Below are positions 25,274-33,886 of a stretch of DNA of 64,000 nucleotides, in pieces. Numbering within the stretch: the first letter of the stretch is position 1; each line of letters opens with the position of its first letter. Both the position numbers and the translations under genes were made by a program. Source of the stretch: Thermotoga neapolitana DSM 4359 (GTDB taxonomy: Bacteria; Thermotogota; Thermotogae; Thermotogales; Thermotogaceae). The stretch is from contig NC_011978.1 of NCBI RefSeq assembly GCF_000018945.1, forward strand, positions 714,729 through 778,728, written 5' to 3'. Under the pieces are notes generated by a model. The model was given only the letters and a program-made list of their open reading frames with translations, was not told where the DNA came from and searched no databases.

Positions 25274-25312
25274 ATGAGAAAAGTGTGCTGGTGCTGGTGG
25301 TGTGGTTATTAA
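25274..25312 (+). CDS. Cys/Trp-rich leader peptide MRKVCWCWWCGY
   Basis: A 12-residue ORF starts at ATG 25274 behind GAGGTGAAAGCT and ends with TAA at 25310-25312. It holds three Cys and three Trp in a row of six (CWCWWC), far from random composition. It follows a perfect promoter and directly precedes a hairpin that masks the ribosome site of the ferredoxin gene. The most likely role is a regulatory leader that senses Cys or Trp supply, or a metal or redox state through the nascent Cys residues. It could instead be a small metal-binding peptide in its own right. Too short for homology; protein expression is unproved. Confidence 0.6.
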   Translation: MRKVCWCWWCGY

Positions 25313-25314
25313 CA

Positions 25315-25359
25315 CTCCCTCCCTATTGCAAAAAGATAAAAAACAGGATTGGGAGGGAG
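25315..25359 (+). promoter_or_regulatory. Hairpin masking the ferredoxin ribosome-binding site
   Basis: CTCCCTCCC (25315-25323) pairs perfectly with GGGAGGGAG (25351-25359) across a 27-nt A-rich loop. The 3' arm is the ribosome site for ATG 25366. The 5' arm begins 2 nt after the leader stop codon, so a ribosome at the end of the leader would melt the stem. No T-run follows, so it should act on translation rather than termination. Confidence 0.75.
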
Positions 25360-25365
25360 ATTGGA

Positions 25366-25782
25366 ATGGAATCTAAGAACACTCCGGTGATTGGAAAGGA
25401 TGCCCTTGGGCGGGAGATTCGTGATCTTTCTAAAATTCCCTGGTGGGGTGTAGATAGAAAAGCAATAGAGTGGTATCCAGTCATCAACTACGATAAATGT
25501 GCAACGTGTGGTATTTGCTTTGTAACTTGTGGAAGGCGAGTATTTGACTTTGACAGAAAAGAAGGGAAAGTGATAGTAGCACGTCCTTACAATTGCATGG
25601 TCGCATGTCAGACGTGTATGAATCTTTGTCCAACAGGAGCAATAAGTTTTCCTGATGTTTCTTACATAAAGAAATTGGTCGCACAGAATAAAATTGTAAA
25701 AAAAACTTTTGAAATAATAAAACCTCTGCTACCTGATGAACACCTATCAATAAAGGAAACAGAAACTGATCCTGAACCATAA
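25366..25782 (+). CDS. Two-cluster 4Fe-4S ferredoxin-like protein, 138 aa
   Basis: It has two cluster motifs: [11 protein letters not shown] (CxxCxxCxxxC) and [13 protein letters not shown] (CxxxCxxCxxxCP). This indicates a soluble electron carrier or cluster-binding partner. A 40-residue N-terminal extension (with [14 protein letters not shown]) and an acidic C-terminal tail flank the core. The frame is open 27 codons upstream, but ATG 25366 follows the GGGAGGG site and the upstream part is the regulatory leader. The NifX-like gene 13 nt downstream suggests a role in assembling or delivering Fe-S clusters. Its translation is probably controlled by the leader and hairpin. Confidence 0.88.
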   Translation: MESKNTPVIGKDALGREIRDLSKIPWWGVDRKAIEWYPVINYDKCATCGICFVTCGRRVFDFDRKEGKVIVARPYNCMVACQTCMNLCPTGAISFPDVSYIKKLVAQNKIVKKTFEIIKPLLPDEHLSIKETETDPEP

Positions 25783-25795
25783 AGGAGGTGAAACC

Positions 25796-26164
25796 ATGAT
25801 CATAGCCATTCCCGTTTCTGAAAACAAAGGAAAAGACTCTCCTATATCGGAACACTTTGGTAGAGCACCCTACTTCGCATTTGTAAAAGTGGAAAACGAC
25901 AAAGTGCTGGATATCTCCGTTGAAGAAAACCCTCTTGCACAGGATCATATCGCCGGTGCTGTTCCAAATTTCGTGAAAGAAAAAGGTGCAGAATTGGTTA
26001 TAGTGAGAGGCATTGGGAAGAGAGCATTTTCCATCTTCGAGACTCTAGGCATAAAAGTGATAAGAGGAGCTTCAGGAACGGTGGAAGAGGTGGTGAACCG
26101 GTACTTGGCAGGACAATTAAGAGATTTGGACTATGAAGTTCGGGAGAAATTCCATCACCATTGA
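25796..26164 (+). CDS. NifX/NafY-like dinitrogenase iron-molybdenum cofactor domain protein, 122 aa
   Basis: This is a ribonuclease-H-like small domain that binds metal clusters in the nitrogenase accessory proteins NifX, NifY and NifB. Signature parts are [50 protein letters not shown] and a late [15 protein letters not shown]. No nitrogenase genes are present, so the job is likely in other Fe-S cluster handling with the adjacent ferredoxin. It ends in KFHHH, a possible metal site. AAAGGAGGTGA gives a strong ribosome site. Confidence 0.9.
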   Translation: MIIAIPVSENKGKDSPISEHFGRAPYFAFVKVENDKVLDISVEENPLAQDHIAGAVPNFVKEKGAELVIVRGIGKRAFSIFETLGIKVIRGASGTVEEVVNRYLAGQLRDLDYEVREKFHHH

Positions 26165-26170
26165 AACAAA

Positions 26171-26194
26171 AGAGGGGCCAAAGCCCCTCTTTTT
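26171..26194. terminator. Bidirectional terminator between the NifX-like gene and valS
   Basis: AGAGGGGC (26171-26178) pairs with GCCCCTCT (26183-26190) around the loop CAAA. T-runs follow on the plus side and, in the other direction, TTTTGTTTC on the minus strand. It serves both converging genes. Confidence 0.9.
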
Positions 26195-28791
26195 CACTCC
26201 AGATCTTTCAGTATCGACTCTAATCTTTCGAGACGCTCTCTGTTGCTTTCCAGTCTTTCTTTTGTCTCTTCGACCACTTCTTCGGGGGCTTTTTCTAAGA
26301 AGTCTTTGTTGGAAAGTTTCTTTTCGAGGCGATCGATCTCCTTTTTGATTTTCTCCATGTTCTGTTTCAGTCTCTCTTTTTCCTTTTCGAAATCGATCAG
26401 ACCACCAAGATCAACGTACACTTCCACGCTCTCTTCAACATAGGCAGTTGCTGTTTTTTGAGGCTTTTCATTCACGATGGCTATCTCTTCTATGTTTCCA
26501 AGAGTTTTGAGCAGTAGTTTCATTTCATCCGTGATTTCAAGCCCTTTTACGAAAATCCTCACTCTCTGAGACTGAGGAAGGTTCATCTCTGCTCTCACGT
26601 TTCTGACACCACGGATCATGTTCATAAGTCTTGTGAACTCTTTCTCTGCTGCTTCGTCGATGTTTTCTTCTTCCACCTCGGGCCACTTTGCTATCGTTAT
26701 CGATTCACCATCGACAGGGAGCTTCTGCCAGAGCTCTTCTGTGAGAAACGGCATGAACGGGTGAAGGAGTCTCAGAGAGGTATCGAGTGTTTTCACCAGA
26801 AGCGTCTGAACGAGGTGCCTCTCTTCTGTTTTGAGTCTTGGCTTTGATGCTTCTATGTACCAGTCACAGAATTCATCCCAGAAGAAGTTGTATATGGTCC
26901 TTGCCGCTATGTTGAAGTCGTAGTTCTCCAGGGCACTGGTCACCTCTTTGACCGTTTTGTTGAGTCTTGTGAGTATCCACTTGTCCACCGTCTTGAGGTT
27001 TTCAAGTGGGACTTCTTTGTAATCTTCAAGGTTCATCAGGACAAACCTTGTGGCATTCCATATCTTGTTTGCGAACTTCTTGTAGGCGTCGAAGTACCTC
27101 GGATCGAGTTTTATGTCCCTTCCCTGAGCGGCAAGAATGGCAAGGGTGAATCTCATGGGATCTGCCCCGTATTCGTCTATCACCTCAAGAGGATCGATAC
27201 CGTTTCCCAGAGATTTGCTCATCTTTCTTCCGTACTTGTCCCTGACCAGTTGATGGATGTACACGTGACTGAACGGTTTTTCGTTCATGAACTCATATCC
27301 CATCATGATCATTCTTGCAACCCAGAAGAAGATGATGTCGAATCCCGTGACGAGAAGATCAGTCGGATAGTACCTCTTGAGATCTTCCGTCTCCTCGGGC
27401 CAGCCAAGTGTTGAGAAGGGCCAGAGAGCGGAAGAAAACCACGTGTCGAGCACGTCTTCGTCCTGCTTCAGGTTGGTGGAACCGCATTTTTCACACTTTT
27501 CTACATCCTCTTCGGAAACGTTGATGTGTCCACAGTCCTGGCAGTACCACACGGGAATCCTGTGACCCCACCAGAGTTGTCTGGAGATACACCAGTCTCT
27601 GATCTCGTACATCCAGTTGAGATAGATCTTTGTCCACCTTTCCGGGAAGAATTTGATCTCTCCCTTTTCAACGGCTTCGATCCCTCTCTTTGCCAGAGGC
27701 TTTGTGGCGACGAACCACTGGTCTGACAACTTCGGCTCTATCACGGTATCACACCTGTAACAGTGACCGACAGAGTGTGTGTAGTCTTCTATTTTCACAA
27801 GAAAGCCCTGCTCTTCAAGATCTTTCACAATTTTCTCTCTTGCTTCGTATCTGTCGAGTCCCCTGTATTTTCCGCCGTTTTCGTTTATTCGTGCGTTGTC
27901 ATCGAAGATCTCTACCATCGGGAGATTGTGTCTTTGTGCGATGAGATAATCGTTCGGGTCGTGAGCCGGTGTTACCTTCACCGCTCCTGTTCCAAACTTC
28001 GGGTCAACGTATTTGTCCGCAACAACCGGGATCTCCCTTCCAACAAGTGGAAGAATGAGAGTTTTGCCGACGAAGTCTTTGTACCTTTCGTCCTCCGGAT
28101 GGACGGCCACCGCCGTGTCTCCAAGCATCGTTTCAGGCCTTGTGGTTGCAACGACTATGTATTCATCGGAGTCTTTGACGGGGTATTTCACATAGTAGAG
28201 TTTGGACTGATGCTCTTTGTGCTCTACCTCTTCGTCCGAGAGCACGGTTTTGCACCTTGGGCACCAGTTCACGATGTACTTTCCTCTGTATATCAAACCT
28301 TTTTTGTAGAGTTCGACGAAGACCTTCCTGACTGCTCTGCTGAGGCCCTCGTCGAGGGTGAAGCGCTCCCTTGTCCAGTCCACCGATGCTCCAAGGGCCT
28401 TTATCTGCTCTCTGATCTCTCTTCTGTACTTGTTCGCCCATTCCCAGGTGATCTCAAGGAACTTCTCTCTTCCTATCTCCTCTCTGGTTTTACCCTGCGT
28501 TTGAAGAAGGAATTTCTCCACAGCGTTCTGTGTGGCAATTCCGGCATGGTCTTCACCTGGAACCCACAGAACGTCGTACCCTTTCATTCTCTTGTACCTT
28601 ACCACTATATCCTGAAGCGTTATGTTGAGGGCATGGCCCATGTGGATTCTTCCTGTGATGTTCGGTGGTGGTATCACGATGGAGAACTTTTCGCCAACAC
28701 CCTTGGGAGTGAAGTAACCCTTTTCTTCCCAGTACCTGTACCATTTGGTTTCTATCTCGGCTGGATTGTATCTGGTCGAAAGTTCAGCCAC
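26194..28791 (-). CDS. valS: Valine--tRNA ligase, 865 aa
   Basis: This class I aminoacyl-tRNA synthetase charges tRNA-Val. The HIGH motif appears as PPPNITGRIHMGHA and the KMSKS motif as GRKMSKSLGNG. The inserted editing domain has ATTRPETMLGDTAVAVHPED. The C-terminal coiled-coil arm typical of ValRS is seen in FEKEKERLKQNMEKIKKEID. GTG at 28791, 6 nt after GGAGGTG, yields 865 aa, the length I recall for T. maritima. The upstream 63 nt are open but not family sequence. It lies 31 nt after the chromate-transporter genes. No T-box was seen upstream. Confidence 0.98.
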   Translation of the reverse strand: MAELSTRYNPAEIETKWYRYWEEKGYFTPKGVGEKFSIVIPPPNITGRIHMGHALNITLQDIVVRYKRMKGYDVLWVPGEDHAGIATQNAVEKFLLQTQGKTREEIGREKFLEITWEWANKYRREIREQIKALGASVDWTRERFTLDEGLSRAVRKVFVELYKKGLIYRGKYIVNWCPRCKTVLSDEEVEHKEHQSKLYYVKYPVKDSDEYIVVATTRPETMLGDTAVAVHPEDERYKDFVGKTLILPLVGREIPVVADKYVDPKFGTGAVKVTPAHDPNDYLIAQRHNLPMVEIFDDNARINENGGKYRGLDRYEAREKIVKDLEEQGFLVKIEDYTHSVGHCYRCDTVIEPKLSDQWFVATKPLAKRGIEAVEKGEIKFFPERWTKIYLNWMYEIRDWCISRQLWWGHRIPVWYCQDCGHINVSEEDVEKCEKCGSTNLKQDEDVLDTWFSSALWPFSTLGWPEETEDLKRYYPTDLLVTGFDIIFFWVARMIMMGYEFMNEKPFSHVYIHQLVRDKYGRKMSKSLGNGIDPLEVIDEYGADPMRFTLAILAAQGRDIKLDPRYFDAYKKFANKIWNATRFVLMNLEDYKEVPLENLKTVDKWILTRLNKTVKEVTSALENYDFNIAARTIYNFFWDEFCDWYIEASKPRLKTEERHLVQTLLVKTLDTSLRLLHPFMPFLTEELWQKLPVDGESITIAKWPEVEEENIDEAAEKEFTRLMNMIRGVRNVRAEMNLPQSQRVRIFVKGLEITDEMKLLLKTLGNIEEIAIVNEKPQKTATAYVEESVEVYVDLGGLIDFEKEKERLKQNMEKIKKEIDRLEKKLSNKDFLEKAPEEVVEETKERLESNRERLERLESILKDLE

Positions 28792-28822
28792 TCTCAGCAC
28801 CTCCTTCTCTTGAAATATTTTA

Positions 28823-29323
28823 TCAGAACCTGAGAAGAGCCCCCACAAGACCACAACCGAATATGATTACAAGGGGATGAACCTTCGTGAAGGAGCACAG
28901 AAAGGCAACCACACTGAAGATGATCATGATGGGACTTCTGATACTCCCCATCAGGGAAAAGAGCGTGACGATCATAAGGGTGGTGGTGACACCCTCAAGT
29001 GCTTTCATCAACCTTTTCCTTTGAAGTTTCAAAAATCTTCCAAGGAAAATGGCAAAAGAGAGCACCAGAATCGGCGCTCCAAGGAAAGCGAGCGTGTTCA
29101 ACACGGCTCCGGTCAATCCGAAGAATTTGTATCCCGTGTAGGTGGCAAGGTTTATCGCCACAGGCCCTGGTGTCATTTGAGCGATTGAGATGGCCTGAGA
29201 AAATTCTTCAAGGGTGAGAAATCCTCGAGAGACAAGCTCTTCCTTCAAAACACCAACAATTGCCCATCCGCCACCAAAGGAAAGAAATCCCACCTTAAGA
29301 AAGACAAACGCAAGATTCCACAA
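28823..29323 (-). CDS. Chromate-transporter family half protein, 166 aa
   Basis: This is one of two tandem single-domain ChrA-type membrane proteins. The family signature is visible in FLSFGGGWAIVGVLKEELV and ISIAQMTPGPVAINLATYTGYK. About five hydrophobic helices are predicted. Such pairs work together as a heterodimer in other bacteria. Chromate efflux is the named activity, but the natural substrate in a Thermotoga is unknown. The start is probably TTG at 29323 behind AAGGAGGA, 3 nt after the partner gene. Confidence 0.88.
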   Translation of the reverse strand: MWNLAFVFLKVGFLSFGGGWAIVGVLKEELVSRGFLTLEEFSQAISIAQMTPGPVAINLATYTGYKFFGLTGAVLNTLAFLGAPILVLSFAIFLGRFLKLQRKRLMKALEGVTTTLMIVTLFSLMGSIRSPIMIIFSVVAFLCSFTKVHPLVIIFGCGLVGALLRF

Positions 29324-29326
29324 GAT

Positions 29327-29842
29327 TCATTCCTCCTTCAGGTAGAGTAAAAAGGCAAGCAAGACGATCATCGGTATAACGAGAAAACTCTGGAAAATCA
29401 GAAGAAGAGCAGAAATACCCACAAGGGAAAATCTGTACAGATCCCAGCGCTGATTCTTCACAAGTCTGAAAAGAACACTTCCCACAAGCCCAACGATGGC
29501 AACGTATGCCCCTCTCAGAAAACTTCGAACGTAACTTACTCCTGAAAAAGACCGTATTATTTCTGTTACAGCAACGATGGCAAAAAACGGTGGTAGAACA
29601 ACAGCCACTCCGGATGCAACCGCACCGGGCAGTCCCGAAAGTTTTCTTCCAACCAGAATGGCCGTGTTGAAGGCTATAGGACCTGGTATCACCTGTGCCG
29701 TACTGACTATCCGGAAAAACTCCTTCTCCGTCAGAAGGCCGGATTTTTCCAGTTCCCATTTCATCACGGGAATCATCGCGTATCCTCCACCTATCGTCAG
29801 GGTGGATATTCTGAGGAACAGAAAGAAAAGCCTTACAACCAA
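29327..29842 (-). CDS. Chromate-transporter family half protein, partner, about 171 aa
   Basis: It is the upstream partner of the previous entry, with the matching signature ISTLTIGGGYAMIPVMKWEL and VSTAQVIPGPIAFNTAILVGRK. The repeated PGP motif marks the inverted-repeat half. It is very hydrophobic with about six helices. A GTG at 29851 gives three more residues but overlaps the ribosome site, so TTG at 29842 (8 nt after GGAGG) is preferred. No clear promoter hexamers were found in the 100-nt gap to the divergent guaA gene. Confidence 0.87.
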   Translation of the reverse strand: MVVRLFFLFLRISTLTIGGGYAMIPVMKWELEKSGLLTEKEFFRIVSTAQVIPGPIAFNTAILVGRKLSGLPGAVASGVAVVLPPFFAIVAVTEIIRSFSGVSYVRSFLRGAYVAIVGLVGSVLFRLVKNQRWDLYRFSLVGISALLLIFQSFLVIPMIVLLAFLLYLKEE

Positions 29843-29942
29843 ATTTCCCACCTCCAGATTCGATTTTAGTTCAACGCAAATTTCCTTCGGGTTAAATTTG
29901 TATATGATTTAATAGAATCAAAAGAGTCGGGAGGGGATGGAT

Positions 29943-31448
29943 TTGGTACTTGTGGTGGACTATGGGTCACAGTACTCTCGATTGATAACAAGAAGAATCA
30001 GAGAAAACGAGGTTTACTCCGAGGTGGTCTTTCCAGATGATCCTGTGGATCTCTCCAAGGTGGACGCGGTGGTCCTCTCGGGCGGTCCAAAGAGTGTCTA
30101 TGAGGAAGGCGCTCCAGGACTTCCAGAGTGGTTTCGCGAGTACAGAGGGCCTGTTCTTGCCATCTGCTATGGAATGCAGTTGATCGTGAAAGAGTTCGGT
30201 GGAGAAGTGAAGAGAGGAAGAGGAGAGTACGGAAGAACCCTAGTGGAACTCTCAGAGGATCCTCTCTTTGAAGGGATCCCGGACAGAATCCATGTGTGGA
30301 TGAGTCACGGTGACGAGGTGGTGAAACTCCCGGAGGGATTCCACCCGATCGCTGTGTCCGAAACGGGTGTGATCGCCGCTGCCACAGATGGAAAAAGGTT
30401 CTGGCTGCTCCAGTTCCACCCGGAAGTGCACCACACCGAGTACGGTGATCGTATGATTTCCAACTTCCTCTTCAATGTGTGTAAGCTTGAGAAAAACTGG
30501 AAGATAGGAGACCTCGTGGAAGAGAAAATAAGACACATCAAAGAGACCATAGGGAACAAAAAAGCGATCCTCGCGCTTTCTGGAGGGGTAGATTCTTCCG
30601 TTGCAGCGGTCCTCGTGCACAGAGCGATAGGAAAGAACCTCGTGTGTGTCTTCGTGGACCACGGCCTTCTCAGAAAGAACGAGCGAGAAGAAGTGGAGAG
30701 AGTCTTCAAGGAACACTTCGACATGAATCTGGTTGTTGTGGATGCCAGGAAGAGATTTCTCGAAAAACTCAGAGGAGTCACGGATCCGGAGAAGAAGAGG
30801 AAGATCATAGGAGAAGAATTCATACGAGTGTTCGAAGAGGAAGCGAAAAAACACGATGTGGAATTTCTTGTTCAGGGAACGATCTATTCAGACGTCATAG
30901 AAAGCGCCGCATCCGGAAAGACGACTGCGAAGATAAAGAGCCACCACAACGTGGGCGGTCTTCCAGAGAAGATGAACCTGAAACTGGTAGAACCCCTCAG
31001 AGACCTCTTCAAAGACGAGGTGAGAAAAGTAGGAAAGTATCTCGGCATACCGGACAGGATCATAAACAGGCATCCGTTCCCTGGCCCTGGACTCGCCGTG
31101 AGGGTGCTGGGAGAGGTCACGGAAGAAAAGCTCGAAATCCTGAGAGAAGCGGACTACATATTCATAGAAACTCTCAGAAAGCATGACTACTACGATAAAG
31201 TGTGGCAGGCGTTTGCGGTTCTTCTTCCTATAAAAAGCGTAGGCGTGAAGGGTGACGCGAGGGCGTATGAGTACGTGGTGGCGCTTCGAGCCGTGAACAG
31301 CGTGGAGGGGATGACCGCAGACTGGTCCAGAATTCCGCATGATATACTGGACGAGGCATCAAGAAGGATCACAAGAGAAGTGAAAGGTGTCGGCAGAGTG
31401 GTCTACGATATAACTTCAAAACCGCCTGCAACCATAGAGTGGGAGTGA
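29943..31448 (+). CDS. guaA: GMP synthase (glutamine-hydrolysing), 501 aa
   Basis: It aminates XMP to GMP. The glutaminase domain (about 1-190) has the nucleophile Cys in AICYGMQ, and the His-Glu partners in [11 protein letters not shown]. The ATP-pyrophosphatase domain has the P-loop [13 protein letters not shown], and the C-terminal dimerisation domain has [16 protein letters not shown]-like [19 protein letters not shown] 29937 touches the GGGAGGGG site, so TTG 29943, 6 nt away, is the likelier start. It is first in a four-gene set with ogg, hflK and hflC. No purine riboswitch was seen. Confidence 0.97.
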   Translation: MVLVVDYGSQYSRLITRRIRENEVYSEVVFPDDPVDLSKVDAVVLSGGPKSVYEEGAPGLPEWFREYRGPVLAICYGMQLIVKEFGGEVKRGRGEYGRTLVELSEDPLFEGIPDRIHVWMSHGDEVVKLPEGFHPIAVSETGVIAAATDGKRFWLLQFHPEVHHTEYGDRMISNFLFNVCKLEKNWKIGDLVEEKIRHIKETIGNKKAILALSGGVDSSVAAVLVHRAIGKNLVCVFVDHGLLRKNEREEVERVFKEHFDMNLVVVDARKRFLEKLRGVTDPEKKRKIIGEEFIRVFEEEAKKHDVEFLVQGTIYSDVIESAASGKTTAKIKSHHNVGGLPEKMNLKLVEPLRDLFKDEVRKVGKYLGIPDRIINRHPFPGPGLAVRVLGEVTEEKLEILREADYIFIETLRKHDYYDKVWQAFAVLLPIKSVGVKGDARAYEYVVALRAVNSVEGMTADWSRIPHDILDEASRRITREVKGVGRVVYDITSKPPATIEWE

Positions 31449-31452
31449 GAAC

Positions 31453-32076
31453 TTGGAAGAACTGCTGAAAGAACTCGAAAGGATACGAGAAGAAGCAAAA
31501 CCGCTCGTTGAACAGCGGTTCGAAGAGTTCAAAAGATTGGGCGAAGAAGGAACAGAAGAGGATCTCTTCTGTGAACTCTCTTTCTGTGTTCTCACAGCCA
31601 ACTGGAGTGCGGAAGGTGGAATTAGAGCGCAGAAAGAAATCGGAAAGGGTTTTGTGCATCTTCCCCTTGAGGAACTCGCGGAAAAACTGAGAGAGGTTGG
31701 ACACAGGTATCCTCAAAAGAGAGCCGAGTTCATAGTAGAAAACAGAAAACTGCTGGGAAAGTTGAAGAACCTTGTGAAGGGTGATCCTTTTCAATCCAGA
31801 GAGTTCCTAGTAAGAAACGCAAAGGGGATCGGCTGGAAAGAGGCGAGCCACTTTCTCAGAAACACCGGTGTGGAAGACCTCGCCATTTTGGATAAACACG
31901 TTCTGAGACTCATGAAAAGACACGGCCTGATTCAGGAGATACCAAAAGGATGGAGTAAGAAAAGATATCTCTACGTGGAAGAGATCCTCAGAAAAGTCGC
32001 CGAAGCGTTTGGAGAATCTCCCGGGAAGTTCGATCTCTACCTGTGGTACCTTGTGAAGGGGAAGGTGGATAAATAG
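31453..32076 (+). CDS. ogg: 8-oxoguanine DNA glycosylase/AP lyase, Ogg2 type, 207 aa
   Basis: It removes 8-oxoguanine and nicks the abasic site. The helix-hairpin-helix region AKGIGWKEASHFLRNTG carries the catalytic Lys (K129), and LAILDKHVLR holds the Asp (D147); both numbers match the archaeal Ogg2 enzymes. The chain ends in Lys 207, the terminal residue used for base recognition in that family. It starts with TTG, 4 nt after guaA. The link with guanine nucleotide synthesis may be only operonic. Confidence 0.93.
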   Translation: MEELLKELERIREEAKPLVEQRFEEFKRLGEEGTEEDLFCELSFCVLTANWSAEGGIRAQKEIGKGFVHLPLEELAEKLREVGHRYPQKRAEFIVENRKLLGKLKNLVKGDPFQSREFLVRNAKGIGWKEASHFLRNTGVEDLAILDKHVLRLMKRHGLIQEIPKGWSKKRYLYVEEILRKVAEAFGESPGKFDLYLWYLVKGKVDK

Positions 32077-32087
32077 GAGGTGATGGA

Positions 32088-33014
32088 GTGCGAAAATACG
32101 TGTGGATAGTCGTTTTCATCGTGCTGGGAATCTACTTTCTCACCGGTGTGTATCAGGTAGGACCCTCCGAAGTCGCCCTCCTCAAGACTTTTGGAAGATT
32201 CACCTCGGTCGTTCCTTCAGGAATCCACTACCACCTGCCGTATCCGATTCAGTCTCATGTGACCGTCGACGTCACAACTGTGAGAAAGATCGAAATAGGA
32301 TTCAGAAGCATTCAACGAGGGGAGAGGATCTCTTACCAGTCGGTTCCTCAAGAAGCCATAATGATCACCGGTGACAACAACCTCGTGAGTGTCGAAGCGG
32401 TGGTGCAGTACAGGGTCAAAGACCCGGTAGCATTCGCTTTCAACATCACGGAAGCGGATTCGATCGTGAGGTTCACAACAGAATCTGTTCTTCGAGAAAA
32501 GGTAGCCATGCGAAGCATCGATGATGTCCTCACCACCGGAAGAGACGAGATAGGTTTTGAAACAGCCCGTATGCTCCAGCAGATTCTCGACTCTTACAAC
32601 TGCGGTGTGAAGGTGGAGAACGTTTATCTTCAGGAAGTAGTTCCTCCGGATCCAGTGGTGGATGCCTTCGACGATGTGAACAACGCTCGTCAGGACAAAG
32701 AACGTCTCATAAACGAGGCAAGAAAATACGCCAACGACGTTGTTCCAAAAGCCCAGGGACAGGCACAAGAGATACTGAGACAGGCAGAGGCCTACGCTCA
32801 GGAAGTTTATCTGAAAGCACTCGGCGAAGCGAAAAGATTCGAAGAGGTGCTGGAAGAATACTCAAAGGCTCCTGATATCACGAGAAAACGAATGCTCCTC
32901 GACGCTCTCCAATCTTTGCTTGAAAAATCCGAAAACAAGGTTTTCTTCGTGGGAAACGGTGATTCTCTGAACATTCTCAACATTTCCGACCTTCTGAAGG
33001 GGATGGGAAAATGA
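32088..33014 (+). CDS. hflK: HflK, SPFH-domain regulator of FtsH protease, 308 aa
   Basis: One N-terminal membrane helix (about 4-22) is followed by an SPFH/band-7 domain with VGPSEVALLKTFGRF and VPSGIHYHLPYPI. A coiled coil follows (about 200-265, AQGQAQEILRQAEAYAQE). HflK and HflC form a large cage around FtsH and modulate membrane-protein turnover. GTG 32088 follows AGGAGGTGA. It overlaps hflC by 4 nt. ftsH itself is not in this window. Confidence 0.94.
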   Translation: MRKYVWIVVFIVLGIYFLTGVYQVGPSEVALLKTFGRFTSVVPSGIHYHLPYPIQSHVTVDVTTVRKIEIGFRSIQRGERISYQSVPQEAIMITGDNNLVSVEAVVQYRVKDPVAFAFNITEADSIVRFTTESVLREKVAMRSIDDVLTTGRDEIGFETARMLQQILDSYNCGVKVENVYLQEVVPPDPVVDAFDDVNNARQDKERLINEARKYANDVVPKAQGQAQEILRQAEAYAQEVYLKALGEAKRFEEVLEEYSKAPDITRKRMLLDALQSLLEKSENKVFFVGNGDSLNILNISDLLKGMGK

Positions 33015-33862
33015 AAATCTGGATGATTTCTCTTCTGATCATTCTGATCGTGGTGGGTGCGATCCTTCTTTTCTCTTCTTTCTACGTCCTGGATCAGACA
33101 CAGCAAGCGGTGGTTCTGAGGTTCGGAAAGATCGTCGCGGTGGAAACAGAACCTGGGCTTCACTTCAAGCAGCCGTTCGTTGATAATGTGGTGAGATTCG
33201 ATAAAAGAATCCTCCTCTACGATATAGAACCAGAAAAGATCATAGCCGCCGACAAGAAAACGCTCGTGATAGACACGTACGTTCTCTGGAGGATAAAAGA
33301 TGCGGAAGCGTTCATAAAATCACTGAAGAGCGTGAAGCTCGCTCTTCCAAGAATCGACGATGTGGTTTACTCACACGTGAGGAACATCTTCGCAAAAGCG
33401 AACTTCGACGAGATCATCTCCGAGAAGAGAGAAGACCTTTTGAGGGAAGTCACGGCTCTTTCAAGAGAAGATCTGAAGGACTTCGGCATAGAAGTGGTCG
33501 ATGTGAGGGTGAAGCACGCCGACCTCCCCGCTGAGAACGAAAAGGCCGTGTACGAAAGAATGAAAGCGGAAAGATACAGCATCGCTGCACAGATCAGGGC
33601 TGAAGGTGAGAAAGAGGCAAGAAAGATACGTGCGGAAGCCGACAAAACAGCGAAGGTTCTGATCGCGGAAGCTCAAAGCAAAGCAGAGCAAATCAAGGGA
33701 ACCGGAGAAGCAAGCGCGGTGAAGATCTACGCGGAGGTGTTTTCAAAAGACAAGGACTTCTACGAATTCTGGAGAACGATGGAGGTTTACAGATCCATCG
33801 AGAAAGGAATTCTCATAATTGGAGACGAACTCGATGCACTGAAATACCTCAAAACGAAGTAA
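33011..33862 (+). CDS. hflC: HflC, SPFH-domain partner of HflK, 283 aa
   Basis: An N-terminal helix (about 6-25) precedes the SPFH domain with DQTQQAVVLRFGKIVAVE and PGLHFKQPFVDNV. The long alpha-helical stretch (about 180-240, ERYSIAAQIRAEGEKEARK, then IRAEADKTAKVLIAEAQSKA) forms the cage wall with HflK. The C-terminal domain is typical: YEFWRTMEVYRSIEKG. It ends the plus-strand set and shares a terminator with the converging glycosyltransferase gene. Confidence 0.95.
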   Translation: MKIWMISLLIILIVVGAILLFSSFYVLDQTQQAVVLRFGKIVAVETEPGLHFKQPFVDNVVRFDKRILLYDIEPEKIIAADKKTLVIDTYVLWRIKDAEAFIKSLKSVKLALPRIDDVVYSHVRNIFAKANFDEIISEKREDLLREVTALSREDLKDFGIEVVDVRVKHADLPAENEKAVYERMKAERYSIAAQIRAEGEKEARKIRAEADKTAKVLIAEAQSKAEQIKGTGEASAVKIYAEVFSKDKDFYEFWRTMEVYRSIEKGILIIGDELDALKYLKTK

Positions 33863-33886
33863 GGGAGAGTTCCCTCACTTCATTTT
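33856..33886. terminator. Bidirectional terminator between hflC and the rib operon
   Basis: AGGGA (33862-33866) pairs with TCCCT (33871-33875) and, after a mismatch, GAAGT (33856-33860) with ACTTC (33877-33881). ATTTTC follows on the plus side. The stem overlaps the hflC stop codon and the end of the converging gene. Confidence 0.65.

Noticed and set aside
28792-28822. Possible T-box upstream of valS
   Set aside because: Only 31 nt separate it from the previous gene, and no T-box sequence is present.
27763-28833. 356-codon plus-strand frame opposite valS
   Set aside because: Antisense to conserved ValRS motifs; no ribosome site and low-complexity composition.
29880-29930. guaA or chromate-transporter promoter
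   Set aside because: Several -10-like hexamers exist (TATGAT, TAGAAT, TAAAAT), but none has a matching -35, so none was called.
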